A DNA stretch of 64,000 nucleotides from an uncultured Helicobacteraceae bacterium (GCA_934668765.1 CAKUOH010000011.1:1-64000); one strand, 5' to 3'; counted from the stretch's first letter, positions 1-9,156 are shown. The notes: generated by a model not told the origin, from the letters alone. A program made the numbers and translations.

Positions 1-33
1 ATTCCCCCTCCCTTGCGGAGAGTTTTGCATTTG
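1..33 (+). repeat. Type A palindromic repeat, partial copy
   Basis: The first bases (ATTCCCCCTCCCTTGCGGAG) match the left end of the full element at 62296-62418 exactly for 20 bases and then diverge. They are read in frame with the downstream barrel gene as SPSLAE. Confidence 0.7.
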
Positions 34-1196
34 ATTCCCCCTCTCTTGTGAGTGGGGACAAAGGGGGTGGGTTTAACACTCAAAATAACACACAATTTTC
101 AAATAACGAATCTATCCACCCACTGAGCTACCCTAGCGTAAATGAATGGGAATCTATCCTTTTGCTTAAACAAAATGAATCTTTTGCCTACAAAAGCAAT
201 TCATTATTACTAGCAGATTTACAAGAGCAAAGACAAAGGCGAATGCGAAATTCCACACAAAATCTAAATACAAGAAGCACAAATCAATCAAACAATAATT
301 CAAATTCAATAGATTTAACAAATCGCACTACAATCACAAATCAAACTATAAATCGCACAAACCAAAATGATAAATATTACTTTATTCTAACGCCCTTTGT
401 CCAGCATAATTATTTCTTTGAATCTGGGCATCGTAATCTATCAGGTTTAGAGTATGGATTCGTTACTGCTTTTAATGGCAAGGAAAATGATAGTAATTCA
501 TTAGGTGCGCATTTTATATTTAGCTATGCGAGTCTAAAAGATAGTAATGATACTATATTTAATATAACTACTATGAATCTAAATATGGGAGCAAATTATA
601 AGCTAGATTTGATTTGGGATATGTATGTGAAAGCTAGAATTGATGGATATTATTTTTTAAATGAAGTGCAATCAACAATGACAAAAGGGGATAAGATTAA
701 ACCAAATTCATTTGGCTTTGGTGTAAGTGTGAGTTATGGTAAGGAATGGGATTTTAGGAATGATGGATTGTTAGGATTAGAAGTGGGAATTGATTATAAA
801 GGATTATATGCAGATGAAATTACAATAAATGCTCTTAATTATGATGATATTTATAAATCTGCGCTTTATAATATGCTATATGTGGATTTGGGATTAAACT
901 ATGATAAATATTTTAATACAAACGCAGGACTTTGGGGACTAAATACTAGACTTGGAGTAAAAGCAAATGCCACTGCAAATAAATTAGCTAAATCTAAAAT
1001 CGCTGCATTTAATAACACTCGCAATGTCAATATGACACTTGATAATGACTTAATTTTAGCTTATTTAAATATAGCTGGAAGCTATATCTTACAATCAAAA
1101 GACTTTGATATGGAATTTTCACTTGCATTTTATGGAAACTATGGAAATAGAGTGATGAGTAATGGCGGTGGATTTGAGTGGAGAGTGGGGTGGTAG
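1..1196 (+). CDS. Outer-membrane autotransporter-type beta-barrel protein, 5' end missing
   Basis: The frame is open from base 3 to the stop at 1196, so the gene probably begins left of the window; a GTG at 48 is the first internal start (382 codons). Residues about 55-105 (counted from 48) are an Asn/Thr/Gln-rich linker. From about residue 110 onwards there are alternating aromatic and polar strands, as in an outer-membrane beta-barrel, and the protein ends in GGGFEWRVGW with a terminal aromatic residue as expected for barrel assembly. This resembles the C-terminal translocator of Helicobacter autotransporters (inference, no search run). The first 50 codons are made of the dispersed palindromic repeat described separately, read in frame. 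The passenger cannot be seen. Confidence 0.7.
   Translation, partial: SPSLAESFAFDSPSLVSGDKGGGFNTQNNTQFSNNESIHPLSYPSVNEWESILLLKQNESFAYKSNSLLLADLQEQRQRRMRNSTQNLNTRSTNQSNNNSNSIDLTNRTTITNQTINRTNQNDKYYFILTPFVQHNYFFESGHRNLSGLEYGFVTAFNGKENDSNSLGAHFIFSYASLKDSNDTIFNITTMNLNMGANYKLDLIWDMYVKARIDGYYFLNEVQSTMTKGDKIKPNSFGFGVSVSYGKEWDFRNDGLLGLEVGIDYKGLYADEITINALNYDDIYKSALYNMLYVDLGLNYDKYFNTNAGLWGLNTRLGVKANATANKLAKSKIAAFNNTRNVNMTLDNDLILAYLNIAGSYILQSKDFDMEFSLAFYGNYGNRVMSNGGGFEWRVGW
34..153 (+). repeat. Type A palindromic repeat, near full-length copy inside a reading frame
   Basis: This 120-bp stretch is collinear with the reverse complement of the 123-bp element in folD. It shares the outer ends, the GGGGACAAAGGGGGTGGGTT block, and the non-palindromic core (AACACTCAAAATAA and TTTTCAAATAACGAATCTA). 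It is in frame with the barrel gene, giving a peptide with [12 protein letters not shown] and FSNNES, both also present in FolD. The right arm is degraded. Confidence 0.8.
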
Positions 1197-1218
1197 AAGG
1201 CGCGATTGTCTATGCCAT

Positions 1219-2277
1219 TTACTCCCCGCTCATCGCTTCACTTTGGGCGTAGGTTATAAGTGGCTCAATAATCGCATCCAAATTGCCTGAGAGCATAATT
1301 TCTTCTAAACTATAAAGTGTCAAATTGATTCTATGGTCGGTTAGGCGATTTTGCGGGTAGTTGTAAGTGCGGATTCTCTCGCTCCTATCGCCACTGCCGA
1401 CTTGCTCTTTGCGGTTTGCGCCCTCTGCTTTTGCTTTGTTTTCTAGCTCCATTTCATAGATTCGCGCCTTTAAAATCTTTAATGCCTTATCTTTATTTTT
1501 ATGCTGGGATTTTTCATCTTGCATAGAGACGGAAATGCCCGTAGGAATGTGCGTAACGCGCACCGCTGAATCGGTAGTATTGACACTTTGCCCGCCGTGC
1601 CCACCACTACGAAACACATCGATTTTTAAGTCATTTGGGTTGATATTTACCTCCACATCATCGACTTCAGGCATTATGGCAATCGTTACAGCAGAAGTGT
1701 GAATGCGTCCTTGAGATTCTGTCTCTGGGACGCGTTGGACGCGGTGTGTCCCGCCCTCAAATTTTAGCCGCGAATACACGCCATCGCCTTTAATTAGCGC
1801 AATGACTTCTTTGTAGCCGCCGACATTGTTTTCGCTAGAGCTTATGATTTCGACTTTCCATTTGCGTAAATCCGCGTAGCGACAATACGCCTTAAACAAG
1901 TCGCCCACGAAGATTCCCGCTTCATCGCCTCCCGTGCCTGCGCGGATTTCTAAAAATACATTTTTATTGCCATTAGGATCTTTGGGGATTAGTAGGATAG
2001 TGATTTGGGATTCTAGCGTCTCTTTGGTGTTTTCAAGTGATTTTAATTCATCTTTTGCCAACTCACCTAATTCTTTATCATCCAAAAGTGCTTTGTTTTC
2101 GTCAATTTGCCTTAAAATATCTATATATTTTTTTGCGCTTAACGCAATTTCCTCTAAATCGCTTTGTTCTTTTGAGAGTTTGCCAAGCAATTTTGCATCA
2201 TTAAAAACTTCAGGTTTTGTGAGTTCGCAACTCAATTCATCATATCGCTTGATAAGTGGGAGTAATTTTTCAGTCAT
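1219..2277 (-). CDS. prfA: Peptide chain release factor 1
   Basis: At 352 aa this is normal length for RF1, which recognises UAA and UAG and triggers peptide release. The sequence shows the RF1-type tripeptide region in [15 protein letters not shown] and the catalytic GGQ loop in [11 protein letters not shown] near residue 228, whose Gln is the usual methylation target. The start is the ATG at 2277. It lies downstream of rpsT on the same strand with about 100 bp between them, and its 3' end converges on the barrel gene with only 22 bp between stops. No terminator hairpin is evident there. Confidence 0.97.
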   Translation of the reverse strand: MTEKLLPLIKRYDELSCELTKPEVFNDAKLLGKLSKEQSDLEEIALSAKKYIDILRQIDENKALLDDKELGELAKDELKSLENTKETLESQITILLIPKDPNGNKNVFLEIRAGTGGDEAGIFVGDLFKAYCRYADLRKWKVEIISSSENNVGGYKEVIALIKGDGVYSRLKFEGGTHRVQRVPETESQGRIHTSAVTIAIMPEVDDVEVNINPNDLKIDVFRSGGHGGQSVNTTDSAVRVTHIPTGISVSMQDEKSQHKNKDKALKILKARIYEMELENKAKAEGANRKEQVGSGDRSERIRTYNYPQNRLTDHRINLTLYSLEEIMLSGNLDAIIEPLITYAQSEAMSGE

Positions 2278-2377
2278 TTATCTAAAATCTGCCCTTTGTG
2301 CCACGAATCTTAATATGATTCACGCAAAAATATACCCAAATCTAAAAGCGTGATTCGCACACAAAAAGGGGCGAATC

Positions 2378-2647
2378 TTATTTTTGGGTGAGTTTTTTTA
2401 CTCTAGCATTTAGCCTAGAAATCTTTCGCGCAGCTGTATTTTTGCTTAAAATCCCCTTGCTTACAAAGCTGTGAATGTCCTTATTTGCGACTTTTAACGC
2501 TTCTTGTGCTTTTGTTAAATCGCTTGAATCCACTGCTTCATTTAGCGCACGGGAGAGATTTTTAATCCTTGTGCGATAGTATTTATTGCGCTCTGTGCGC
2601 TTCAAAGTCTGACGAATCCTTTTTTCCGCTGATTTATGATTTGCCAT
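2378..2647 (-). CDS. rpsT: 30S ribosomal protein S20
   Basis: This 89-aa, Lys/Arg-rich helical protein begins [20 protein letters not shown], the typical S20 N-terminus that binds 16S rRNA. An AAGGA ribosome-binding site lies just upstream of the ATG at 2647. It is followed by prfA on the same strand, an arrangement I recall from related epsilonproteobacteria. Length and composition are standard. Confidence 0.97.
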   Translation of the reverse strand: MANHKSAEKRIRQTLKRTERNKYYRTRIKNLSRALNEAVDSSDLTKAQEALKVANKDIHSFVSKGILSKNTAARKISRLNARVKKLTQK

Positions 2648-2759
2648 AAAAATTCCTTGTAAATTAAAATTAAAAATGCGAATTGTGCCGTAGTTTTGAT
2701 TAAAAAAAATTTAAATTTGCAAAATTTAGGCGCGAATCTTAATAAATCTTGCTAAAACC

Positions 2760-3908
2760 CTACCAAATCGCCTTTACAAATGAAATCACAAAGTTGCGTT
2801 TGTCGCCTTTCACATTTGCCAAATCCACATATCCTGCGCCAAATTCCAAATGCTCAAAAATAGTAACGGACGCTAATACGGATAGCTCTTTATATCCGCC
2901 ACCTGCATATAAAATATCCACCTTAAAATTATTGTGCCTTGCGCCAGAAAATACATACCACACGCTTTGATTTTTCCCAAAATACTCGCCTCCAGCATAA
3001 TAATTGCTAGGCGCAATCACAGAGCCATAAAAGCGCGAACTATCGCCATACTGCGTCAAAACGCCCACACCATTATTGAAAGTCTTGTAATATCCTGCGC
3101 CAAAATAAAACCAATCATAGCCGAATTTTTGCTCTATCCAAAGCAAGTGCCCTAGCAAATCGCCCCCGCGCAAGTTATCTACAAATGTGTATTGAAAGCC
3201 CGTTTGTGAGTGGAATTTCTCAGAACTGCCAAAAACCATATCCGCGCTAAAACCTGTTGCGCCAAAATTGTTTGTAACAAAATAAGCGTAAGGCGATATT
3301 TTAAAATATTTTGCAAAGTAAAAGTCCGCGCCAAAGGCGATTAGATGCTCATCGCGCTTATCATCGATATTTGATTTGTGGCGTTTGAAATTCCAAAGTG
3401 CATTCATTTGTCCCGTAGTCTCGCGATTTAGCTTTTTAAATTGCAATGCTTGCTCAAACGAATACAGCACCCACACACGCATAAAATCTAGGATATTCAC
3501 AGCCACGCTCAAGCCCTCGTTTTGCCCACTAAACCATTCGTATTTGATATTATTCGTATCATATCGTCCAAGCGCGATTTGCACCACAGGGTGTGTGTAT
3601 GAAAAATAAAAATCGCTAATTATGCCATAAGTTTTATACGCGCCATTTGCTTTGTTTTCTTTGGGATAATTGCTATTATAAATCGTATATCCGCCCCAGC
3701 CGCCGATTCCAAAGGCTATGCCATTTTGCCACAAAGCATCAAATCCCACACTTGCGCTTAATCCGCCGTAGCTTTTTGTGTAACCTTTGTCTGCGAAGTC
3801 TATTTGCCACGATATTCCAGCGTGTCCCCAAACATCAATATCTCCCGCATTTACGCCTGAAATGCCTATCGCAACGCATAATAAGATTTTTTGTAGTAAC
3901 TTTTTCAC
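2760..3908 (-). CDS. Hof-type outer membrane protein (beta-barrel porin-like)
   Basis: The open frame extends back to 4040, but the GTG at 3908 is the better start. It is preceded by a GGTGG motif and opens directly into a signal peptide (KKLLQKILLCVAIGISGVNA), giving a 382-aa precursor. The mature part is rich in alternating aromatic/glycine strands and ends in FVKAIW, as expected for a barrel protein. The overall look matches the Helicobacter Hof / HP_OMP_2 family. Starting at 4040 would put the start inside the upstream radical SAM gene. That gene ends 31 bp upstream on the same strand, so the two may be cotranscribed. No homopolymer tract is visible here, unlike the related protein at 55826-57233. 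The transported substrate cannot be told. Confidence 0.8.
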   Translation of the reverse strand: MKKLLQKILLCVAIGISGVNAGDIDVWGHAGISWQIDFADKGYTKSYGGLSASVGFDALWQNGIAFGIGGWGGYTIYNSNYPKENKANGAYKTYGIISDFYFSYTHPVVQIALGRYDTNNIKYEWFSGQNEGLSVAVNILDFMRVWVLYSFEQALQFKKLNRETTGQMNALWNFKRHKSNIDDKRDEHLIAFGADFYFAKYFKISPYAYFVTNNFGATGFSADMVFGSSEKFHSQTGFQYTFVDNLRGGDLLGHLLWIEQKFGYDWFYFGAGYYKTFNNGVGVLTQYGDSSRFYGSVIAPSNYYAGGEYFGKNQSVWYVFSGARHNNFKVDILYAGGGYKELSVLASVTIFEHLEFGAGYVDLANVKGDKRNFVISFVKAIW

Positions 3909-3939
3909 TATCCACCCATTTATTTTAAAAAATGTGAAA

Positions 3940-4866
3940 TTATAGCGTAATTTCGGCAAATTTGGGTTTTGAATCAAATACTTTTCGATAATCGCAAACT
4001 TTGCAAAATGGCTCAATAATGCGATTTTGACGAAATCCATTAAGCATTTCTTGTGCCTTTTTGCTTTTAAGTGCTAAATCTAGCGTGGTATATTTGATAT
4101 TGCCAAGCGACAAAATCCCTTGTGAATCCATACAGCACGGCACGATTTCTCCATTTGCTAAAATGCCTATGTGAGTTTTTAGCGCAAGGCAAGTGCCGTG
4201 CGTAAATTCAGCGAAGGATTTGTCATTGCGAGGCGATTTATCGCCAAAACAATCCAAACCTTTTAGATTCCACGCAAAAACTTCCCTAAAATCAATAATA
4301 ATCTTTTTGCCTAATTTCACGCGTAATTCGCATTTTTTGCCTTGTAAATCGCATAAATATCGCTCCAAATTTTTCACACCAAAATCGCCAAATTCGCGCT
4401 CCAAAAACGCTACCAAATCCCTATTTCGCGCCCTTTTTTGGATTCGTAGATTTACAAAAATTTCGCTTTGAATCTGCCTTTTATATTTGCAAAAATCAAT
4501 AATTTGCGCTAATAAAAAATCCCTATTTTCTAGCTCATTTAGCGCGTCAAGCGAAAAATTTACCTGCTTTATGGGCGCATTTAAAAGCAAATCAAAATCG
4601 CCTAGATTTGCAAGATTTGCGCCACTTGTGGTAATTTCGACTTTTAGATGCGCATTCTTTGCCACCGCTAAATATTGCTCCAAATTTTCCACGCAAAGCG
4701 GGTCTCCCAAAATATGAAGTGTGATTAGATTCGTGTGGTGCGTAGATTCGGCTACTGCCTTTCTAAAAAGCTCCAAATTCATCACACCACGAATCCCTTT
4801 TGGCGCAGGACAAAACGAGCATTTAAGCCCACAAATATCGCTAATTTCAATATAAATCTTTTTCAT
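3940..4866 (-). CDS. Radical SAM / SPASM domain protein
   Basis: This 308-aa protein carries the radical SAM [4Fe-4S] motif CxxxCxxC at residues 12-19 (ICGLKCSFC), next to KKIYIEISD, the usual first strand. The C-terminal third has further cysteines (GTCLA, VPCCMDSQG, FCKVCDYR), which look like a SPASM auxiliary cluster region. Radical SAM/SPASM proteins modify peptides, sugars or nucleotides; the substrate here is not evident. Residues about 203-216 (LDCFGDKSPRNDKSF) are encoded by a dispersed CATTGC-type repeat, an apparent in-frame insertion between the domains. The gene is divergent from a GtrA-like gene, so a role in cell-surface glycan work is possible but unproven. Confidence 0.85.
   Translation of the reverse strand: MKKIYIEISDICGLKCSFCPAPKGIRGVMNLELFRKAVAESTHHTNLITLHILGDPLCVENLEQYLAVAKNAHLKVEITTSGANLANLGDFDLLLNAPIKQVNFSLDALNELENRDFLLAQIIDFCKYKRQIQSEIFVNLRIQKRARNRDLVAFLEREFGDFGVKNLERYLCDLQGKKCELRVKLGKKIIIDFREVFAWNLKGLDCFGDKSPRNDKSFAEFTHGTCLALKTHIGILANGEIVPCCMDSQGILSLGNIKYTTLDLALKSKKAQEMLNGFRQNRIIEPFCKVCDYRKVFDSKPKFAEITL
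4220..4258 (-). repeat. Type B (CATTGC...GCAATCC-like) repeat inside the radical SAM gene
   Basis: The + strand reads TGTCATTGCGAGGCGATTTA followed by TCGCC and AACAATCC. It is the same family as the copies at 10540, 12461, 16379, 18487, 19452 and 57521. Here it is translated on the minus strand without breaking the frame. Confidence 0.7.
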
Positions 4867-4881
4867 TTGCGATATTTTAGC

Positions 4882-4887
4882 TAGAAT
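4882..4887 (+). promoter_or_regulatory. Predicted -10 element (TAGAAT) for the GtrA-family gene
   Basis: AGCTAGAATCC lies 34 bp before the ATG at 4921. The same GCTAGAAT word precedes several other starts in the window (10693, 12669, 13203), which supports use as a sigma-70/80 type -10 box. Confidence 0.45.
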
Positions 4888-4920
4888 CCGCGTGAAATTT
4901 TCACAAAAATTAGGGACAAA

Positions 4921-5331
4921 ATGAAAAAGATTCGTGCGATTTTGCGTCCATTTTTTAGCAAATATTTTGGCAAATATTTATTTGTAGGCGTGATAAATAC
5001 GATTTTTGGCTTTTCTATCATCTTTTTTCTAATGTGGCTTGAAATCCCGCAAATTACGCCTCAAGTGGCAAATCTCATCGGTTATTTTTGCGGATTTATT
5101 TTGTCATATTTTTTAAACAAGCATTTTACTTTTGAGAGCAAAAACTCTCATAGGCGCGACTTTTCGCGCTTTGCGATTGTGATGATTTGCGCTTATCTTA
5201 TCAATCTAGCCGTGCTTGAAATTTGCCTAAATTACGGGCTAAATAAATATTTTGCCCAAATTGTCGCAGGGATTTTTTACACAATCAGCGGATTTATTTT
5301 TAATAGATTTTTTGCGTTTAAGAGTGTATAA
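4921..5331 (+). CDS. GtrA-family membrane protein (putative lipid-linked sugar flippase)
   Basis: This 136-aa protein has four hydrophobic segments (about residues 18-37, 44-66, 82-101, 108-130), the topology of the GtrA/DPMS family. Typical motifs are VGVINTIFGFSIIF near the N-terminus, GYFCGFILSYFLNKHFTF in the middle and GFIFNRFFAFK at the end. Family members flip polyprenyl-linked sugars for glycan or O-antigen modification. The ATG at 4921 has AGGGA upstream. The metQ promoter overlaps its 3' end. It is unlinked to the GtrII-like gene at 45894, so any joint action is only a guess. Confidence 0.88.
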   Translation: MKKIRAILRPFFSKYFGKYLFVGVINTIFGFSIIFFLMWLEIPQITPQVANLIGYFCGFILSYFLNKHFTFESKNSHRRDFSRFAIVMICAYLINLAVLEICLNYGLNKYFAQIVAGIFYTISGFIFNRFFAFKSV

Positions 5332-5332
5332 T
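5327..5332 (+). promoter_or_regulatory. Predicted -10 element (TATAAT) for metQ
   Basis: GTGTATAATTCG overlaps the stop codon of the GtrA gene and lies 34 bp before the metQ ATG at 5366, giving the lipoprotein gene its own probable start of transcription. Confidence 0.5.
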
Positions 5333-5365
5333 TCGCATTTTTAGATAAATTTGAAAGGATAGTTT

Positions 5366-6199
5366 ATGAAAAAGTTAGCATTGATTTTTGCGGCAGTGGC
5401 GGCGTTTGTGATAAGTGGCTGTGGCGATTCAGCTGAATCTAGCACGGATAAAAGTGCGGTAGATTCAAGCAATAAAGGCGATTTAGTCGTCCTAAAAGTC
5501 GGCGCGACACCCAATCCACACGCACGAATCTTGGAAAATATCAAGGACGATTTGAAAGCAGAAGGCATAGACTTGCAAATCGTGGAGTTTAGCGACTATG
5601 TGTTGCCAAATATTGCGCTAAATGACGGCGAGTTGGACGCGAATTTTCATCAGCACCAGCCGTATTTGGATAAACTTTCAGAGGATAGGAAATTAGATTT
5701 AAAATCGATTGCAAAGATTCATATCGAGCCTATCGGGTTTTACTCCAAAAAAATACAAGAAATTAGCGCGTTAAAAGATGGCGCAACGATTGCGATTCCA
5801 AATGACCCTAGCAATGGTGGCAGGGCGTTAATCTTGCTAAATGATAATGAAATTATCAAGCTAAAAGATGTGAGTAATTTATTTGCAACCGAAATGGACA
5901 TCGCTAAAAATCCCAAAAAACTCAAAATAAAATCCGTAGATGCGGCAATGCTCCCCAAAGTCATCAATGATGTCGATGCTGCGGTGATAAATGGCAACTA
6001 CGCACTTCAGGCAGGAATGAGTGCAAAAGAGGCGATTTTCTTAGAAGATTCGCGCTCACCTTATGCAAATATCTTGGTGGTGCGAAGCAAAGACATTGAA
6101 AATCCAAACTTGCTAAAACTAAAAAACGTGCTCACAAGCGAGAAAACAAAGAAGTTTTTAGAGGAAAATTATAAAGGCGAGGTTGTTCCAGCATTTTAA
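5366..6199 (+). CDS. metQ: MetQ/NlpA-family ABC transporter substrate-binding lipoprotein
   Basis: This 277-aa protein has a lipoprotein signal peptide with lipobox VISGC (Cys19). The mature part has the NlpA/MetQ features: LKVGATPNPHARIL, a YVLPNIALNDGELDANFHQHQPYLD block, and PNDPSNGGRAL in the ligand cleft. The family delivers methionine, usually D/L-Met, to a MetNI permease. No metN or metI gene is adjacent in this window, so the permease must be elsewhere. The ATG at 5366 follows GAAAGGATAG. It converges on the ThiE-like gene with about 50 bp between stops. Confidence 0.9.
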   Translation: MKKLALIFAAVAAFVISGCGDSAESSTDKSAVDSSNKGDLVVLKVGATPNPHARILENIKDDLKAEGIDLQIVEFSDYVLPNIALNDGELDANFHQHQPYLDKLSEDRKLDLKSIAKIHIEPIGFYSKKIQEISALKDGATIAIPNDPSNGGRALILLNDNEIIKLKDVSNLFATEMDIAKNPKKLKIKSVDAAMLPKVINDVDAAVINGNYALQAGMSAKEAIFLEDSRSPYANILVVRSKDIENPNLLKLKNVLTSEKTKKFLEENYKGEVVPAF

Positions 6200-6247
6200 C
6201 AATCAAAGCGCGTTTGGGCTATTTGCTTTGGATTTTGCGCTTAAATC

Positions 6248-6769
6248 CTACTCAAAGATTTTGCCAAATGCGCGAATCCCAGCCACTCCACGAATGCCTA
6301 GATTTTCAAAGTCTTTGATATTGTCCTCATTTATGCCCCCTAATGCAAAAATTTTGGGCTTTACTTCGCACGGGATTTGCGTAAAAATCTCTAATCCCAA
6401 AGGTGCGTTTTTGTCCGCTACTGCAAAAATGGGGCTAATGAAAATATAATCGATTTTAGATTCGTGTGCGCGTATAATATCCTCCAAACTATGCGCAGAA
6501 TAAGACAAAACTTTTATGCCTTTGAATCGCCCTGCCAAATGCAATTCATTACCTTTTAAATGGATATTTTTATGCGACAAAAGCTCGGGCGATTCGGTAT
6601 AATTCACAAAAATTTCGACATTTTTTAGCTCTAAAAACGCACGAAAAATTGTAGGCGATAGATTCCTATCACGCAGATAAATTTTAGTAATCTTATGCTC
6701 TCTTAACCGCGCAGGATTTGCCAAAATCGCATTATAATTATTATTTGTTATCAAAAATTTCTCTAGCAA
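6248..6769 (-). CDS. Thiamine phosphate synthase-like protein (ThiE/TenI family)
   Basis: The frame is open to a TTG at 6808, but a TTG at 6769 follows an AAAGGA box at a good distance and removes an unrelated leader, leaving about 173 aa. The fold signature is a TIM barrel with SYSAHSLEDI (family CSxH region), IDYIFISPIF, and a final phosphate loop FALGGINEDNI. ThiE joins HMP-PP and HET-P to make thiamine phosphate; TenI-type relatives act as regulators or tautomerases. It is shorter than typical ThiE (about 210 aa) and lies alone, so catalysis is uncertain. The real start is a judgement between two TTG codons. Confidence 0.75.
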   Translation of the reverse strand: MLEKFLITNNNYNAILANPARLREHKITKIYLRDRNLSPTIFRAFLELKNVEIFVNYTESPELLSHKNIHLKGNELHLAGRFKGIKVLSYSAHSLEDIIRAHESKIDYIFISPIFAVADKNAPLGLEIFTQIPCEVKPKIFALGGINEDNIKDFENLGIRGVAGIRAFGKIFE

Positions 6770-6913
6770 AATAGCTCCTTTATCGTTTTTTATCAAATCG
6801 CCTACCAAAATGAAATGGGCGTTTCATCAAAGCCGTGTTTTTGGCTGTGGTGGGCGGGACGATTTGCAAGGTGATTTATGATTTTTTTAACGCAATTTAG
6901 GGATTTTGCGTTA

Positions 6914-9127
6914 TTATTGCGAATCTTGTGGCACTTTGGCGTCATTTGGAATCACATATCCATTTTTATAAATCCACCAGCTTAAAGCTTTAGCGCGTTT
7001 TAGTTGCATAAAAAGCGCATCTGCAATGGCTTTGTCATCTGCGCCCTTTGTATCGCTAAAATACTCTACGCCAAAGCCGTCATAGATGAAATTTTCAGTG
7101 GCGATTGCGTTAAATCCTAGTGCAAATGGCGATTCTACCCACCCACTAGCCCCATCTGCAAGGGAGGGGAGATTTTTGGCATTGCTACTCAAAAGTGATT
7201 GTCCAAAACTTGCATATTTAAAACCGCTTGGTGCGACAAGTTCTATAATCGTGGGTGTTATATCAATATGAGAGCCGATTTTTGCGCGTGGGATAAAATT
7301 TAGCGATGGCGCATATACAATCAAAGGCACGGCATTAGTGATTTTCGCATTTGATTCAAATGGATATTCCCTATCATAATGGTCGCCTGTGATAATAAAA
7401 AGACTACGCGGGAATTTCGCACTCATCTCTTGCACAAATCCAGCTATGACTTTATCTTGCCACCAAATATGCGCCAAAATCTTCTCGCTCACGGCTTTGC
7501 GCTTAAAATTTGGCGCATTTTCTACGAAATCTTTTATCGCCTCCATTGGCGCACCAAAATCCGCCACAGGAGCGTCATAAGGCGGGTGATTGGAAGTTGT
7601 CATAATCATATTAAAAGTTTTAAGGTTTGGATTGAGAGTCGATTCGGCAGCGATTTTATCGCGCACAAAGGCAAAAAGATGATTATCATAAGCTCCCCAC
7701 GCATTTTGATAGGGCGCAGGATAGCCCTTATTTATGGCGTTTTCTACAATGTCAGTGCCAAAGAGAATGCGGACAAAGCCCTGCTTTGTTACAAAGCTAT
7801 CGAGTTTCTGCCACGAACCACTCCCGCCGTAAAAAAAGCTCCCTTCAAATCCCAAATCACGCATAATTACCGCAGGTGCAAACGCAATATTATCAAATCG
7901 CCCCGCAAGCAAACTCAAAGGAATATCTGTCTGTAATAAACCGCTTATTTGCACATCTAAGCTTTTTATCGTGCTACCCGCATTTTGTAAGAAAATATCT
8001 GCCTTAAATCCGCCCTTTTGCTTTGCTAACTTTTTTAGCTCACTGCTTAATTTGAGCTTATCAAAATTGCTATCAAAGTGCCATTCGCTCATTGATTCAG
8101 CGATAATGTAAAAAATGTGTTGAATTTGCGAATCACTTGAATCTTCGCGATTCACGCGCTTTTGAAGCAAATCTAGTAAATTTATATCGCTAGATTCGCC
8201 CAAAGATTTATCGCCACTAAAATTTCGCGCCGTAAATTTTTTTGCCACAATTTGGGGCGATTCGCCTTGTGCGTAGTCGCTAAATTTGGAGTGTGCGATT
8301 TTGCGATAACCCAAAAATACTATGTATAAGTCGCGGAATGCACCTGTGGTAATTTTGCGTAGGAATGTATTGCTAACGGGACGAATCTCTTTACCTAAAC
8401 TTATGCCATTAAAGCCAAAATGCCCATTTATTGCAAAGAGTGTGGCAAATCCAAATATTAAAAATAGTGCGATTGCGCTTATATTTGGGGCAAATCGCGT
8501 GAATTTTGTGCTTTTTGGATTCGCGGGATTTGCGCCTAGATTCGCCCATTTTGCCGAATCAATCTTGCGAAAAATCGCACTTATGGCAACCACAAGTGCC
8601 GCACTTATCGCAATCCACGCAAGAATTTTAAGCGTGAGATTGTATTGTCCGCCCATTGCGGTGCGAAAAATCGCGCCCCTATCATCAAAAATCAGTCCCA
8701 AAAGATTCGCATTAAAAGTATCGCCATAGATTTGATAAAAGCCCATATTTGCGATATTTACAAAGCAAATTAGCGTTAGCACAAGCGCGATAAAGCCAAA
8801 AGTAATCTTGCGAAAAATGCGATTTAGGCGGTTTGGCACACTTGATTTGCTAAAATCTACGCCTAAATCAATGCGGTGGCAAAAAAGTAACAAAATAAAT
8901 ACAATTAGACTCAAAACCCCGATTATTTGCCCAAAATAGCGACTTCCATTGATAAAAGTCTGATAAATTTGCGCGTTTGATTCTAATGTGCCTAGATTCC
9001 CGCCCAAAATGCCGATATATGCGATAAAAAACGCCCGAAAGCCAAAATCTACCGCATATAAAAACACAAAAAATACCAATGATTTTGCAAAGATTCGCGC
9101 AAAATAAACGCTCATTTTCTGCCCCAA
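6914..9127 (-). CDS. LTA synthase-like / sulfatase-family membrane phosphotransferase
   Basis: This 737-aa protein has five hydrophobic segments in its first 240 residues, followed by a large periplasmic sulfatase-type domain. Visible landmarks are IFYIIAESMSEWHF (metal-binding Glu region), the GSTIKSLD block with a candidate nucleophile Thr, and ITGDHYDREYP with the Asp-His metal ligands. This is the architecture of LtaS/phosphoglycerol or phosphoethanolamine transferases that decorate envelope glycans; the donor and acceptor are unknown. Residues about 652-665 (PSLADGASGWVES) correspond to a translated half copy of the type A repeat, lying near the end of the catalytic domain. Starts are possible at 9127 and 9115, and neither has a strong ribosome-binding site. 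Confidence 0.82.
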   Translation of the reverse strand: MGQKMSVYFARIFAKSLVFFVFLYAVDFGFRAFFIAYIGILGGNLGTLESNAQIYQTFINGSRYFGQIIGVLSLIVFILLLFCHRIDLGVDFSKSSVPNRLNRIFRKITFGFIALVLTLICFVNIANMGFYQIYGDTFNANLLGLIFDDRGAIFRTAMGGQYNLTLKILAWIAISAALVVAISAIFRKIDSAKWANLGANPANPKSTKFTRFAPNISAIALFLIFGFATLFAINGHFGFNGISLGKEIRPVSNTFLRKITTGAFRDLYIVFLGYRKIAHSKFSDYAQGESPQIVAKKFTARNFSGDKSLGESSDINLLDLLQKRVNREDSSDSQIQHIFYIIAESMSEWHFDSNFDKLKLSSELKKLAKQKGGFKADIFLQNAGSTIKSLDVQISGLLQTDIPLSLLAGRFDNIAFAPAVIMRDLGFEGSFFYGGSGSWQKLDSFVTKQGFVRILFGTDIVENAINKGYPAPYQNAWGAYDNHLFAFVRDKIAAESTLNPNLKTFNMIMTTSNHPPYDAPVADFGAPMEAIKDFVENAPNFKRKAVSEKILAHIWWQDKVIAGFVQEMSAKFPRSLFIITGDHYDREYPFESNAKITNAVPLIVYAPSLNFIPRAKIGSHIDITPTIIELVAPSGFKYASFGQSLLSSNAKNLPSLADGASGWVESPFALGFNAIATENFIYDGFGVEYFSDTKGADDKAIADALFMQLKRAKALSWWIYKNGYVIPNDAKVPQDSQ
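7132..7172 (-). repeat. Type A half element inside the sulfatase-family gene
   Basis: The + strand reads ATTCTACCCACCCACTAGCC then CCATCTGCAAGGGAGGGG, matching the arm of the 123-bp element. It encodes PSLADGASGWVES, almost the same peptide as [13 protein letters not shown] in TrpS. Confidence 0.75.
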
Positions 9128-9156
9128 AAATTGTGATTTTCAAAAACAAAGCGCGT

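Noticed and set aside
6813..6902. A small hydrophobic peptide frame on the + strand between the ThiE-like and sulfatase genes
   Set aside because: The frame reads AVFLAVVGGTICKVIYDFF but has only an internal GTG without a ribosome-binding site. It may be a remnant; not enough to call a gene.
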